Shown here one piece after another: positions 10,447 through 22,333 of a stretch of 64,000 nt of DNA. The stretch covers positions 372,001-436,000 of the forward strand of contig JANHCV010000001.1 in assembly GCA_025594325.1 (NCBI GenBank), given 5' to 3'. This DNA comes from Blastocladiella emersonii ATCC 22665 (taxonomy: Eukaryota; Blastocladiomycota; Blastocladiomycetes; Blastocladiales; Blastocladiaceae). The stretch's first letter is position 1, and every line of letters begins with the position of its first letter. The notes under the pieces are model-generated. The model did no database searches and was not told the origin of the DNA. It saw nothing but the letters and a program-made list of their open reading frames with translations. The position numbers and the translations under genes were made by a program.

Positions 10447-12482
10447 TCATCCTTTCACGTCAAGCAGCTGGATATCGACCATGAACCGGAACACTCCGTC
10501 GTTTCCGATCCTGGTCAGCGGTAGCCAGTGGTCGCACTCCAGCACCACGCCGTACCCGCGATTGACTACGACGGGCGGAGTCCACGGCTCGGCGACCGAT
10601 TCCGAGATAACAATGCTGGGCAGATGGGGGCCGAAGATTTCTGGCGTGAGAGCAATGTGCGGAATGCACAAGCTCCGATATAGCACTCCACCGTCATAGT
10701 GGGACCGGCGCACGCGATGATCTCGATAGGTCCGAAGTCGAAAGCGAGCCGTGGGAGGCACATCGGGCTCGGCGGGGAAGCTGCTGCCGCTGACCTCGGA
10801 CGGCGCGGGTCGGACGTCGCTCCGGCGAGTGCTAGGGCGCGGGACAATATGAGGTTTGACGTCGGTTAGAGTCACGCGGCGATCGTGGATGGACGACATA
10901 CATTAGAATCTTGAACAATGCGCGTTCATTGGAGCGGTAAACGCGGGCGGCCACCGTCCAGCGGGTCCCCGAAGCGCCCGTTTCGTCCCACAAAATGGTC
11001 TCGTTATGTTTTTCAAAAGCGGGCGACCAACTGGTGGAGATGACGAGCTCCGTCCACTCGCCACTCGACTGAGAAGCCAGGACCTGCGCGGCATTGAGCG
11101 CGTCGGGTCGATCATCGCAAGCCATGAGAAGCGCTTGACGCGCTGGAGAATCGAAGTCAAGGAGCGCCCAGCTGCCGTGCAAGCACGCGGCGCTGGTCAA
11201 TGTCCCAAGCTTAGCCTGTCGCCGTGTCTTTCGTACGGCATCGGCATCGTAGAAGGCGGAACGAATGCAGTTACGAAGGACCGCATTGCTCTCAACAAGT
11301 GGCGAGTTGAGCACGGTCTGCTGATCGTCGAACGGTATCAGGTGGAAGCGAACTGCAAGCAGAAGCTTGTCGGCGGGAATCTTGAGTTTGACCAAGAATT
11401 CGAAACGCTCGCGTTCCGAGGGCGCGAAGAATGCGGGCGACAGTACGACCTGATAAACCAGCTCGCGCGGGCAGACTTTGAGGACGTGGAACGTGAGCGG
11501 ATGCGTTCCGAGGAACTGGAAGTGCGCGATCGAGGTCGAGAGCATCTGGCTAAGCGATGGCGAAAGAGATTGATCCGCAAGGCAGTACGTCATACCCTCG
11601 ACAATGAACACGACCCAGTTGAGAAGCGGCTTATCGTCGAGGGCCGTGCAGTCGGCCAGGTTCCAAGCGTAAAAGTTGAAGCAAATCTCGGCCAAATCGG
11701 GGAGACCTGGGCGCGGCGGCTGTGAGTTCAGGGTTCTCCAACAAGTTAATGGCAGGACACCACGTACCAAAATGCAAGGCGATCTCGACAACGTCAAGAA
11801 AATGCTCGAAAATAATCCGGCCCGTGAGCGCCGAGATGCATCCGCCATAGAGCAAGACGACCACGGTTTCCCACGCGTGAACCGCGCGCTCTACTGCATC
11901 CGGCTCGCCCACCGCATTTGGCGGGGTGAAAGCGAGGTGGACGACGGGTGGGCCGCCAAGCATGGGTGCGTGCCACGCATCCTCGAGCAGCTGATCGAAG
12001 TAGGCAAACTGGGAGAGGACAAACCGGTGGAGATGGTAGGTGTGGCCGTGAAGCACAACCGATACGTCCGAGCGATGGCCAGTTGCGCCCAAGTTGCGGA
12101 TTCGGCGCGCCGTGTGCGAGAGGTGGACGTCGCAATCACAGGGATCAGTAAGCGAGTCGCTAATGGACTTCGCCTTGTGATGAAAGTGCATCGCATGCAT
12201 GCCAAAGAGGAGCGGGTCATGGGATGAATATCTTTGCGGTGCAGGAACCGTCAATTTGCTTCCCACGGACCCGCAGGCAAAAGCAGGGCGTGGGACGACG
12301 GTGGCATTTCCGCGTAGACTAGCCAAGTCCGGACCCGTGTTGGGCTCGTCGGCGTCCGACTCGGAGTAGTCGGACGGGTAGTCGCGGTGATTGACGTTGT
12401 TGTGGCCGCGCGTTGGCAAGAGGCGGAGGAGGCCGTCCTGCGACTGATAAGCAAGATCCGGGTCCGTTGCATCAGCTTGCAT
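10447..12482 (-). CDS. BTB/POZ domain protein, three exons
   Basis: Model: exons 12482-11768, 11706-10902 and 10831-10447 on the minus strand, 634 residues. Intron 1 (61 nt) runs GTACGT to CCCAG, joining ALHFG to LPDLAEIC. Intron 2 (70 nt) runs GTATGT to CCCTAG with an internal CTAAC, joining FKIL to TRRSDV. Both keep frame exactly. Residues about 137-265 hold a BTB fold (SDVSVVLHGHTYHLHRFVLS, then FDQLL and a C-terminal helical half). The remainder, with hydrophobic beta-like segments (WTELVISTSWSP, GVFRFMVDIQLLDVKG), is unrecognised. BTB proteins commonly dimerise and some are Cullin-3 adaptors; the substrate here is unknown. The start codon sits in a CACCATG context. The gene is divergent from the PI 4-kinase gene, sharing a 732-bp upstream region. 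Fragments resembling it occur at 6.2, 7.4 and 10.2 kb. Confidence 0.8.
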
Positions 12483-13214
12483 GGTGATTTGCGATCATGG
12501 GTCGTGGGTATGGGTTTGAGGCGGGAGAAGGAGCTGTGAACGGGCACTGCGCCCGCTGCGGCGCCACCGAGGGAGAGTGACTCCTCTCTCCCGCCGCAGC
12601 GAAAGCAAACCCTGCGCCGGGCCCTGTGGTTTGTGGTTCACCTCGAGTGGGGCGGCCGTCCTTGAGAGACGCGTCGCGCCACCTGCGAGCCGCGAGACTC
12701 GGGCGCGAGACACGGGGCCGCGCGGCGAACGAACGCCACCCGGCGCGCGGTCACGCTTCTCTGTCCGGGCGGGTCACGCCGGCGGTTCGGCATCGGCCCT
12801 CGGGACGTGTGGCGTCGGCGTCGGTGGTTGCGCTGCTCCCCCTTCCTCGCCTGCGCCGCCCTTGCCCCTCGTCCCTTCTCTCCTCGCTGCAACCGACCAC
12901 GCACGCACGCATCTCCACGCATCGCGCCGCCCGCTGGCCTCGCCGCCGACTCGCTCAACCGCACGCGCTCCCGTGCGCGACGACGCCGCAGCGACCTCCA
13001 CGCATCCTCGCACCTGCACCAGAGCGAGCGGCGACGCCACCCGCACGCCACTTGTCGCGCGCGTGTCCTCCCGCCTCGGACACGGGCAGCTGCACCGTTT
13101 CAGCCCTGCGCTGCTGGCTGTCGTCGTCCGTCGACCCTGCCTGGTCGCTGCCGACCTGCACTCGCCCTCGAGTGGCGCCGATCCCGACCTGCAGCCACCC
13201 GTCCCTGAACCGCC
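12483..13214. promoter_or_regulatory. Shared upstream region of the divergent BTB and PIK1 genes
   Basis: 732 bp between two divergent start codons. It is GC-rich, becomes C-rich toward PIK1 (long pyrimidine runs typical of a fungal 5' leader), and contains GACGCGTCGCGCCAC at 12668-12682. Open frames crossing it look like composition artefacts. Confidence 0.5.
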
Positions 13215-16200
13215 ATGCCCGAGAAGACGCCGCCCACGGGGCCCACCACGCTGATCGCCGCCAACGGCACCCCTGTCATTGCCGAGCTCATGGCGCCCGC
13301 TACCCCATCGACTTCGTCGTCGCACCGCGCCTCGGTGCTGCCGAGCGACCCGCGGTTCGGAACCTCGCACGCGTGGCTGCTGCGCCTCTTCAAGTCCGAC
13401 TTCTTTGACGAGTGGATGGCCATCCACTACCTGTTCCTGTACGCCGCCCACGACGGCATCCAGCACTACCTGTGCGAGGAGCTGCGCAAGTTCAACGTCG
13501 CGAGCGTCCAGGAGTACCTGCCGCAGCTCTGGTACTTGATCTCTTCTTTCGCGTTCTTGGTTCGCCCTGCTCACGTCCCCGTCATCTGTAGCCACATCCT
13601 CGTCATCAACCCCGGCATGACCCACCTCGAGTCGCTCATCGTCAACCGCTGCCGCATCTCGACCCACTTTGCCCTCCTGGTACGCCCGCTGCTCCCTCAC
13701 ACATCCCTTGATCGCGCCCGCTAACCCTCCACCGCCACCCGCAGACCCTCTGGTACTTCCAGTCGTACCTCGCCGACCTCGAAGAGTTTGGCGAGTCGCT
13801 CGCCCACATCATGTGCGCCCGCGTCATTGCCACCGTCGAGCGCATCATCCACGCCCGCGACGACACGGACGACGAGGCCGAGCCCGAGCCCGACTCTTCT
13901 TCCCCCGACGACGCCGCTGCTCCCGTACCTGCCGTCGCCCCGGCCGCCACGGGCCCCGTCGTCTCGGCCACGGGCTCGGTGCCCTCAACCTCGGCCGCGT
14001 CGCCGCCGACCTCCCCGCGCGCCATGTCGCGCAGCGTGTCGCAGGGCGGCCCGCACGGGCCCGCGGGGCTCGCGAGCCTGCGCATGCCGTCGGCGAGCCC
14101 GTCGCTCGAGGACCTGCACAAGGGCAAGGCCTTCTCGTTCTCGCACTTTGTCTCGCGCGTCGCCGCGTCTTCCTCGGCCGGATCGCCGTCTGGGTCGGGT
14201 ACCGCGTCCAAGCGGTCGTCCGTGTCGTCGACGCACAGCGCGAGTCGCCCGAACTCCTCGCCCGACAGCCCGCTCCCGCCGGGCAGCGGTGCGCAGACGC
14301 CGCACCGGCGCGCGTCCATCACGTCGATCCTGAACGCCGAGGCCATGGTGGCGCAGGACCCGAAGCTGCTGGAGCAGTACTACTTCCACTCGGAGCTGCA
14401 GTTCATGGCGGCGCTCGTGGCCATCAGCGAGCGGCTGGTGCCCGTGCCGCGCGAGGCGCGCCAGTCGACGCTGACCGCCGAGCTCACGCTGCTCAACCAC
14501 AACTTCCCGGCGCCCGTCTGCATCCCGCTGTGGTGCCAGGCCACGGGCGCGCGACGCCACCACCAGATCGTCCGTATCAGCCCCGTCGACGCCGTCGTGC
14601 TCAACTCGGCCGACCGCGTCCCGTTCCTCCTGTTCATCGAGGTCATCGAGGACGACGACGAGTGTACGCCCGACTGCGACCACGACGAGTCGGTCGTCCA
14701 CACCGAGCCGACCGCGAAACGCGGGATCGTCCGTCGCCGGTCCTCGCTCTCGCTCCTCTCGACGCCGCCCGCGGGTGGGAGTAACGCCGACCTCGCGGCC
14801 GCGCCCGTGTCGCCCGGCGGCATCCGCAAGTCGCCCTCGACGCCCGCCATCCTCGACCCCGCCACCCCTACGCCGCCGCCCGCCAACCCGGCCGCCGGCC
14901 CCGTGATCCCGGGCGCCGCGACCCTGATCCCGGGGTTCATCCCGCACCACGAGTTCGAGGACCGCATGCGCACCGCGGCGATCATGCTGGCGCAGCTGGC
15001 GGTGCAGGAGCAGGCCGCGCACGGTGGCGCTGACGATGCTGCGGCTGCTCGCCGTGGCGCCCGGCGCGGGTCCCGCAAGCGCCGCGCGGGCAACGCGCCC
15101 AAGCTCACCGAGGAGATCCGGTCGCGCATTCTCAAGGAGATGATGGCGCTCGAGGAGCGCCGCGTCGCGGCCCTCCGCGAGTGGCACGCTGCCGAGGCCG
15201 CGGCGCGCGCTAGCGCGGGGTACATGGCGGACCACGACGACGGCGACGGCGGCGAGGCGGGGACAAGGGAGGCCGAGGTCAACGGGACCCGCGCGGCGGC
15301 GGCGGCGGTCCCCGCCAACGGCTCGCGCCGCGACTCGACGGCGACCAACGGCAGTTCCGCGACCACGGTCGAGCGGCGGCAGCGGCAGGGGTCGATGCCC
15401 GTGGTGGGCACCGGTTCATCCAATGGCGGTGCAGCAGGCGCGGCGCTCGTCATGGACAAGGAGGACCCGTCGAGCGCGGTGGTCCGCGAGACGTGGGCGC
15501 GCAAGCGGCACCGGATCCGCGCGTCGTCGACGTTCGGGCAGCACGCCAAGTGGAACCTGCTATCGGTGATCGTCAAGACGGGCGCCGACCTGCGGCAGGA
15601 GCAGCTCGCGTGCCAGCTGATCCGCGAGATGGCTCGCGTGTGGACGGGCGCCGAGGCCGGGTGCTGGGTGTACCCGTTCCGGGTGCTGGTGACGGGGCAG
15701 AGCCACGGGATCATCGAGACGGTGCGCAACACCATTTCGATCCACTCGCTGAAAAAGGACGCGTACGCGCGCGTCGGCGACCACTTCACGCTCAAGCACT
15801 TTTTCGTGGCCGAGTTCGGCCCCGAGTCGTCGCCCGCGTACGCGCGCGCCGTCGAGTGCTTCACCGAGTCGCTCGCGGGGTACTCGATCATGAGCTACGT
15901 GCTCAACCTCAAGGACCGGCACAACGGCAACATTTTGCTCGACTACACGACGGGCCACCTCGTTCACATCGACTTTGGGTTCATGCTGTCCAACAGCCCG
16001 GGCGCGGTCGGGTTCGAGTCGGCGCCCTTCAAGCTCGCGCACGAGTACGTGGAGCTGCTCGACGGGTTCGGGTCGCCGCGGTTCCGCGACTGGCGCAACC
16101 GCATGGTCCAGGGGTTCCTCGCCCTGCGCCGCCACCACGAGCGCGTCGTCGGCCTCGTCGAGATCATGGAGCGGTCGTCGCCCCTCGACTGCTTCTCGTA

Positions 16201-16507
16201 CACGTCGCTCCAGGCCGTCGCGTCCGCGTCGTCGTCGTCGGCCGGGTCCAACGCGTCGTCGCCCGTCCCGCCACCACCACCACCAGCGTCCTCGGCTGCG
16301 GCGCCGTCGTCGAACGGCGGGAACACGGCCCTCGCGGCGCCGGCCCCATTACCCGTGGCGGCGGCGCTGCGCGACCGGCTGCTCCTGTCGCTGACGGACG
16401 CGCAGGTGGCCGATTTCGTCGACCGGCTCATCGCCTCGTCCATGGGCAACGTGTTCACGCGCCTGTACGACGGGTTCCAGTACTACACGCAGGGCGTCAT
16501 GGCCTGA
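13215..16507 (+). CDS. PIK1: Phosphatidylinositol 4-kinase, PIK1/PI4KB type
   Basis: Makes PI4P from phosphatidylinositol, chiefly at the Golgi (known for the family). Model: exons 13215-13531, 13592-13679 and 13745-16507, 1055 residues. Intron 1 (60 nt) is GTACTT to TGTAG; intron 2 (65 nt) is GTACGC to CGCAG with CTAAC. Both restore the conserved N-terminal lipid-kinase-unique/helical region (YLPQLCHILVINPGM, LIVNRCRISTHFALL). The middle, about residues 170-680, is long, low-complexity and Ser/Pro/Ala-rich. The C-terminal kinase domain begins near residue 725: ATP-binding Lys746 (VIVKTGADLRQEQL), catalytic loop DRHNGNILLD with Asp859, and metal-binding DFG at Asp878 (HIDFGFML). A poly-Pro/Ser insert lies in the last 100 residues before the final helices. 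The enzyme should be active. It converges with the gene at 16656. Confidence 0.96.
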
Positions 16508-16655
16508 TTCTCTCCTCCTCATTTGTTGTGTCCTTCCTCTCTACTATCTACACGTCACGCCACGCATACCTCTCCTCGCTCGCACCAATACAAGATGATG
16601 ATGTTGTCTGAATCAGTCGCACGCAATGCATGTATTGGTTTTCTTCTCTCGGGCG

Positions 16656-17678
16656 TCACACGAGCACGACGGGCGCCGTCGCTCGCCTCCGCGGCGGCGG
16701 TCCCGCGGCCGCCGCGAACCACCCGTCCCTCCTCGCCTGCGCACGGCTCACGACCTCGACCATTGGCGCGACCGCCGCGTCGTCGTCGGCCTGGACGAGC
16801 CCGTCGAACCGCGGGTGGCCCGAGCGTGACACGCGGCCCGCGAGGAACACGCGCGTGTACGTCGTCGCGCTCGCGGCCGACGCGGTGGCGGTCGCTTTCG
16901 CGGCGTCGAACACGGGCAGGTACCACGGACACAGGACCTGCAGCTGCGAGTGCACGAAGTCGGCCTCGGCTTCGAGCCGGAGGACGGCCAGGTCCGTGTC
17001 GGTGTCGTCCGACTCGTCGTCGTCGTCGTCGTCGTCGGCTTCTGGTGGCGGTAGTGCGACAGCGGGTTCCCTCCTCGCCGCGTCGCGCTTGCGCAGCTTC
17101 TTGAGCTCGCGGCGCCGCCGCTGGGCCGCGGTCGCGAGCGCGACGGCCGGGTCCGCCTCCACCACCTCGCTGTCGCTCTCGCTGGCCTCGGACTCGCTCG
17201 ACGCCACCCCCAGCGCGCCGTGCCGCCGCCCGTCGCCCGCGCGCGTGCGGTCGCGGCCGGGCGTGTAGTGCGTGGGCGCCTGGCCGCGCGCGCGCGGCGT
17301 CGCGGGGGCCGTGGCCGCGGCCAGCGGCACGTTGTCGGCGGCGTTGTCGCCGAAGTACTCGGTGCGGCGCGAGGTGCGGCGGCGGCGGCGGCCGGACGTG
17401 GCGGCGGGGTCGGCGAGGGGTGGCGGTGGTGGGGAGGTGGAGGGGAGGAGGTCAGCGTCCGAGTCGGCATCGGTGGCGGGTGCGGGGGCGGCGGGACGCC
17501 GTGATGTGGAGGCGGAGGAGAGGAGGCCGAGCAGCGGGTCGGCCGGGTCGAGCCCGAGATCGGCCAGGTTGAGCCCGGCGAGGTCGAGCGGGAGGACGCC
17601 GAGGTCGACGTCCGAGTCGGCGGCAGCCGCGGGCTTCTTGCCGGTGCCCGTGGAGCGGGACTTTTTCTTGCGAGCCAT
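16656..17678 (-). CDS. Unknown low-complexity, charged protein
   Basis: A 340-aa frame starting M-A-R-K-K-K-S in a good context (CCCATGG). It has a basic N-terminus, a Ser/Pro-rich middle with an RRRRRTSRRTEYFG patch, an Arg/Lys segment (QRRRRELKKLRKRD), an acidic run of Asp residues, then a more ordered tail (DFVHSQLQVLCPWYLPVFD and later Thr/Ala-rich strands). Basic clusters suggest nuclear localisation. I recognise no domain. The same frame continues 61 codons upstream to another ATG at 17861, but that extension has no protein-like character. It converges with PIK1 and is tandem to LTV1. Confidence 0.6.
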   Translation of the reverse strand: MARKKKSRSTGTGKKPAAAADSDVDLGVLPLDLAGLNLADLGLDPADPLLGLLSSASTSRRPAAPAPATDADSDADLLPSTSPPPPPLADPAATSGRRRRRTSRRTEYFGDNAADNVPLAAATAPATPRARGQAPTHYTPGRDRTRAGDGRRHGALGVASSESEASESDSEVVEADPAVALATAAQRRRRELKKLRKRDAARREPAVALPPPEADDDDDDDESDDTDTDLAVLRLEAEADFVHSQLQVLCPWYLPVFDAAKATATASAASATTYTRVFLAGRVSRSGHPRFDGLVQADDDAAVAPMVEVVSRAQARRDGWFAAAAGPPPRRRATAPVVLV

Positions 17679-18201
17679 GGGAATAACGTTGCAAACAAAC
17701 GAGGTGGTGGTGGTTGAGGGGAGAGAGAGAGGAGAGGCGTGGTGGCGTGCAGGAGACAACACGGGGGCGACCGGGGCGCCCGAAAATTGCGGAGGTCTGG
17801 TTGAGTCGGTCGACAGGTCAGCTCTCGCCGTCGTCGTCGTAAACCACCGCAAGACGCACACGACAGAAGAGAAGAGAGGGAACAGGCGAGGGGCGGGCGT
17901 CGTTACGCGCCGTCGTCGTCTCCCGAGGCGGCGGCAGCCATGGCGGACGAGGCGTGGCGGCGGGCGCGGCGGGCGGACGAGGTCAAGGGCGGGGGAGAGA
18001 GAGGGGATCGTGTCGACGGTGTCGTCGTCGTCGTTGTCGCTTCGTTGCGTTGCTCCGAGTAGTAGGCCTTACAGGGGAGGAGAGAGGAGAGAGGGAGCCG
18101 AACGTGACGGCCGCGCGCACAAAGACGTGTCCCGACCGGCGACCACCGACTACTGCTCTAGAGTAAAACTACGATATATCGGACTCACGCGCCAAGTCAC
18201 C
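17679..18201. other. Intergenic region before LTV1 3' end
   Basis: Upstream region of the 16656-17678 gene and 3' flank of LTV1. It contains GA-rich stretches and no supported gene. Confidence 0.5.
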
Positions 18202-20347
18202 TCACAGCAGCACCGTCTTGGCCTGGTTCTTGCGCGTGATCGCGATCTTGACCTGCTTGGCGCCCTCCTCCTTGAACGCCTGCTTGAGGTCCTTTTTCGC
18301 CGTCCGCCGTTCCCGCTTGGCCTCCTTGAGCGCCTGCTTGCGCTGCCGCTTCTCGTCCTTGTCCTCGTACTTGGGCCGCGCCGTTCCGAGGTTGACCACC
18401 TCGACGAGCTCCTCCTCGTCGCTCGACTCGTCGTCGTCGCTCGCCTCGTTGCCGCGGCAGCGGAGCGAGGGAGACGAGAACACGGGCAGACCCGTCTTCG
18501 GGTCGAGCGCGATCGTCGGCGCCGACCGGTCCATGGTCTGCGCCGCCACGGCCACCGCGGGCTTGGCCTCCGACTCCTCGCCCTCGCCACCGGCAGCAGC
18601 AGCCGCAGCCGCGGCAGCCTTGGCCGCCTCGGCCTCGCGCTTGCGACGGCGGCGGCCGCGCTCCGAGATGACCGTCGGGTGGTTGTCGAGGTTCGAGTAG
18701 GTCGACAGGATCGACTCGCAGTCCCACTTCTCGTTCTCGTACTTGTCCTCGATGATGAAGGGCTGGGGCAGGTCGCGGTCGTCGTCCGAGTCGGGCGCGT
18801 CCTTGACCTCCGAGTACGCGTACTTGGCGAGGTCAATCGGCGGGAGCGGGTTGCCGTCCTCGTCGGTGCGCATCATGCGGCGGACAATCTCGTACTGCCC
18901 GACACCGCCGCCCTGCGCCTTGAGGTTCTCGTACGGCGTGTTGTGGGTCGTGACCGCCGTCTTGGTCAGGAACTCGTCGAGCAGCGCGTTCATGTACTCC
19001 TTTTGCTCGGCGTTGTACGCCGGCGGCGGCGCCACGTCGACGGCGCCCAGCTCCTCGTCCGCGTACTGCAGCTCGACCATGTCGAACCGCTCGTCCAGGA
19101 TCTCCAGGTGCGACGTCCGCGACAGAATCGACGATGACATGGACGACATGGACAGCGTGTCGTCCTCGTCCTCCTTGCGCTTGAGCCCGAGCTCGCGCGC
19201 GCGGCGCCGCAAGGCGCGGATCTCCTCGGGCACCGTCTCGTCGTTCTCGCCGTAGTCGTACTCCTCGCCGCCCTCGTCGTCCGACCGGCCGCCCGCCGCG
19301 CCGTCGGAACCGACATCGCTACCGGCGTCGTCGGCCACCTGCAGGTGCTTGATCTTGGCCGCCATGGTCCAGTCGAGCACCTCGGGCAGCTTGTCGGCGT
19401 CGGCCTTGGCGCGCTCCGCGTCGCCGACGAGTTCGAGCAGGTCGCCCAGGTCGCCGTCGAGCTCGTCGAGCGCGAGCGCCTCGAAATACCGGTCGTCGTC
19501 CTCGACGTACGCGTCGTCCTCGAGCGCGTACATGACCTCGCGCACCTCCTCGGGCAGGTCGAGCCCGAGCCCCATGCCGTCGTCGTGCGACGCCATGCCC
19601 ACCACGTTGCGCGGCAGCTCGTTGGCCGACGCGAGGGCTTCTGCGGGGAGGTCACCGCCGGTGGCGGGGGTGTCGTCGTGGAACTGGATCCCGCCCGTGC
19701 TGCGGCCCTTCTTCTTGGCGTCCGGGTCCGCCGCCGCAACGAAGACGGCGCCCGCCTGGCCCATGGGCTTCAGGTGCTTCAGGTAGTCGTACTCGCGGTC
19801 GTCGTAGTAGATGCCGAACAGCGCCGCCTTGCCGGCCTTGCTACAGATCGCGATGGGTGGCGGGTTAGCCCGAGTCGCGGGATAGATCGGAGAGGGAAAA
19901 AGCGTACGTCTCGGCGTCAACGTCGGCGTCTGCTGGTGGCGCGCTCACGCGGGCGGCCGCTTTCCGGGATGATGGGCCGGCCTCCTCGTCGTCCTCCTCG
20001 CCCTCGACGTCGTCGAACACGCCAGCGGCACGCGGCTCCTCGCCCTCCTCGCCGTCCTCGTCCGAGTAGTCCTCGTCCGAGTAGTACTCATCCGAGTAGT
20101 ACTCCCCCTCGCTATCGAGGTCGCGCGGCTCCATGACATCGACGAGATCCGCATCCACCTCGTACGGGTTTGGGATGGCGTCGGGGTTCTTCTTGAAGAT
20201 CTTGTTCAGATTGGGCGACGCCAGCACGGGCTTGAGCACGTACGGCGACGCCTCCTCGCTGTGGATGGCCGCGTCGCGCTGCGACCGGTGCACCACCTGG
20301 TAGTGCCGCGCCTCGCGCTTGTTGATGAACGGCTTCTTCTTGCCCAT
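18202..20347 (-). CDS. LTV1: LTV1, 40S ribosomal subunit biogenesis/export factor
   Basis: Model: exons 20347-19908 and 19840-18202, 692 residues. The 67-nt intron (GTACGC to CTGTAG, with CTAAC) joins an acidic N-terminal exon to KAGKAALFGIYYDD. Recognised from the LTV1 start, MGKKKPFINKREARHYQVVH followed by RSQRD, and the GIYYDDREYDYLKHLKP motif. The C-terminus has the TGLP motif and a basic KQALKEAKRERRTAKK helix. LTV1 escorts the small-subunit precursor and is released after phosphorylation by casein kinase 1 (family knowledge). Unusual here is the long acidic insert (Glu/Asp/Tyr repeats and Ala/Lys runs) between the N-terminal motif and GIYYDD, which normally lie close together. The ATG at 20347 is chosen over one 13 codons upstream because LTV1 proteins begin at this point. 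Confidence 0.93.
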
Positions 20348-20570
20348 GGTCGGTTGTTGATGCGTTGCAGGAGTCCGTAGCGTCACGGTTGGCGGTGACG
20401 TGGAGGTGGCGGCGGCGGCCGTGATGGTGGTGGCGTCGCAGCCGAGACAGAAGGATCGCTGTGTGTATTCGCGTCACGTGGGCGCGGCTGACCCGTCGCC
20501 TGGCCCGACGCGACACGCGTTTCTTTGAGTTGCCAAGAATAACCGATATGTATAAACCCATCATCCCCGA

Positions 20571-22333
20571 CTACTGCCCACCACGCTTCTTGAACACGAC
20601 GCGGATCCCGACGGGGTGCGTGAGGATCCCGGGCACCGTCTTTGGGGTCCCACTGAGCGCGGCCGCGTCGCCGACCGTGGTCCACTCGTACCGCGCGAGG
20701 AGCATGGCCATGATCGTGCGCTGCTCGATGATCGCAAACTGCATCCCGAGGCAGATCCGCTGCCCGCCGCTGAACGGCACCCACGCGTAGTCGAAGGCGC
20801 CCGGGTGCAGCGGCAGCGCGTCCTCGCCGGCCTTGCCACCGCCAAACTTGGCCCACCGCTCGGGCCGGAACTCGTCCGCGTCCTCGCCCCACACGGCGCG
20901 CGACCGCTGCAGCAGCAGGATGTTGGGCGACACGTGCGCGCCGGCGGGGAGACGGGTCCCGTCTGACAGCGTCGTGGGCGTCGTCACGCGGCGGATCGGC
21001 AGCACGCCGATGCTCGGGAACAGGCGCTGCGCCTCCTGCAGCACGTGCGTCAGGTACGCCAGGTGCGCCTGCTGCTCGTTGGTCGGGTACGCGGCGTCGG
21101 CGGCCGCGGGGGAGGGTGCGGCGGCGCCAGGGACGCCGAGCGCGGCCAGGACCTCGGCGCGCGCCTTGGCCTGGACGTCCGGGTGCAGGCCCAGCAGGTA
21201 GATGGTGAAGGTCAGCGCGTTGGCCGTCGTGTCGTGGCCCGCGAGGAAGAAGGCGACCGTGTTGGCGCGCAGGTCCTCGCGCGAGAAATCGCCCGCGTCC
21301 TGCGCCGCGATCATGAGGTCGAGCAGGTCGCGCGAGTCGCGGTCCGCCTCCTCGTCGTCGCCCTTCCCCGCCCGCGCGGCGTTGGCGGCGCGCTTGGCGT
21401 CGATCAGCGCGAAAATGTACTCGTTGAACTCGGCCACGTCGCGGCGGAACACCTGCGTCGACGGCAGCCACGCCGCGAGCCGCGGGAACACGGTGCGCAC
21501 GGGCGCGAACATGCCGTCGAGGATCCGGTGGTACAGCTGCACCGTGGCGTTGTGCGGGTCGTCGACCGCGTTGAACTCGCGCCCGAACGCCGACACGCAC
21601 AGCGCGTCCAGCGTCACGCGCTGCATCCAGTCGGCGATGTCGACCTCGCTGCCCGACGCGGACAGGGCGTCGAAGTGCTCGAGCATCCGACGCGCCGGCG
21701 TCGCGAACAGGGACGTCGGCCAGCCGCGGCGGAACGCCGGCGTCACGACCTTGCGGTGACGCTTCCAGTCGTGCAGCTACGCAGGCGGGTCGCGCGAGTG
21801 AGCGATCGTGCCCGCGGCAAAAGCAGCGAGCACAGGGAGCGTACCGGCGTCTGCGCAATGTTCGCGCCGAGAAAGGACATCGTATCCCCGAGCCCGAGCT
21901 CGTCAAAGGTCACCCGGTCAAAGGTGTCCTGGTGGTTCACCACGAGCTTGAAGTCCTCGCTATTGCAAATCGAGACCGCCCACCCGCCGAGAAAGTACAT
22001 GACAAAGTTGCCCGGCGTGTGGTCGGGCGCCGCGACGAGCCCGCGGGCGTACGCGGCGCGCGCCGTGTCCTTGCCCATCACGAGCACGGCCTCCATGAAC
22101 CCGAGCCCGCTCGCAAACAGCCACGTCGTCTTCCACGCCGGGTGCGCGACCAGGTGGCGCAGGTGGCGCGGCACGCGGCGAGCCCAGATGGCGCGGAGCA
22201 GGGCCGCGGCGGCGAGCACGGCGGCGGCGGTCGCGACTCCGCGGCGAGAGGTCGGGACCCGGCGAGCGACGGACGGCAGGTACGCGTCGAGCGTGTCGAG
22301 CGCCGAGTGGCTTAGTGTTGATAGAACTCCCAT
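20571..22333 (-). CDS. Membrane-anchored cytochrome P450
   Basis: Model: exons 22333-21845 and 21776-20571, 564 residues. The 68-nt intron is GTACGC to GCGTAG and falls just before the conserved W-(R/K)-R-H-R helix C motif (LHDWKRHRKVVTPAF). There is an N-terminal membrane segment at about residues 32-50, an I-helix oxygen motif AGHDTTANAL, the ExxR pair EAQR, the PERF-like DEFRPERW, and the heme loop FSGGQRICLG with Cys505. All key residues are present, so it should be a functional ER monooxygenase. The tail resembles the CYP52/CYP63-like fatty acid and alkane hydroxylase group by eye, but the substrate cannot be assigned. Its promoter carries a TATA box and seven TGTTGA repeats. Confidence 0.94.

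Noticed and set aside
12577-13254. 225-codon plus-strand frame upstream of PIK1
   Set aside because: Low-complexity, Ser/Arg/Pro/Ala content typical of GC-rich shadow frames. It overlaps the PIK1 start and has no domain.
17272-19137. 621-codon plus-strand frame over LTV1
   Set aside because: Antisense shadow: Arg/Leu/Val-rich, lying opposite conserved LTV1 coding sequence.
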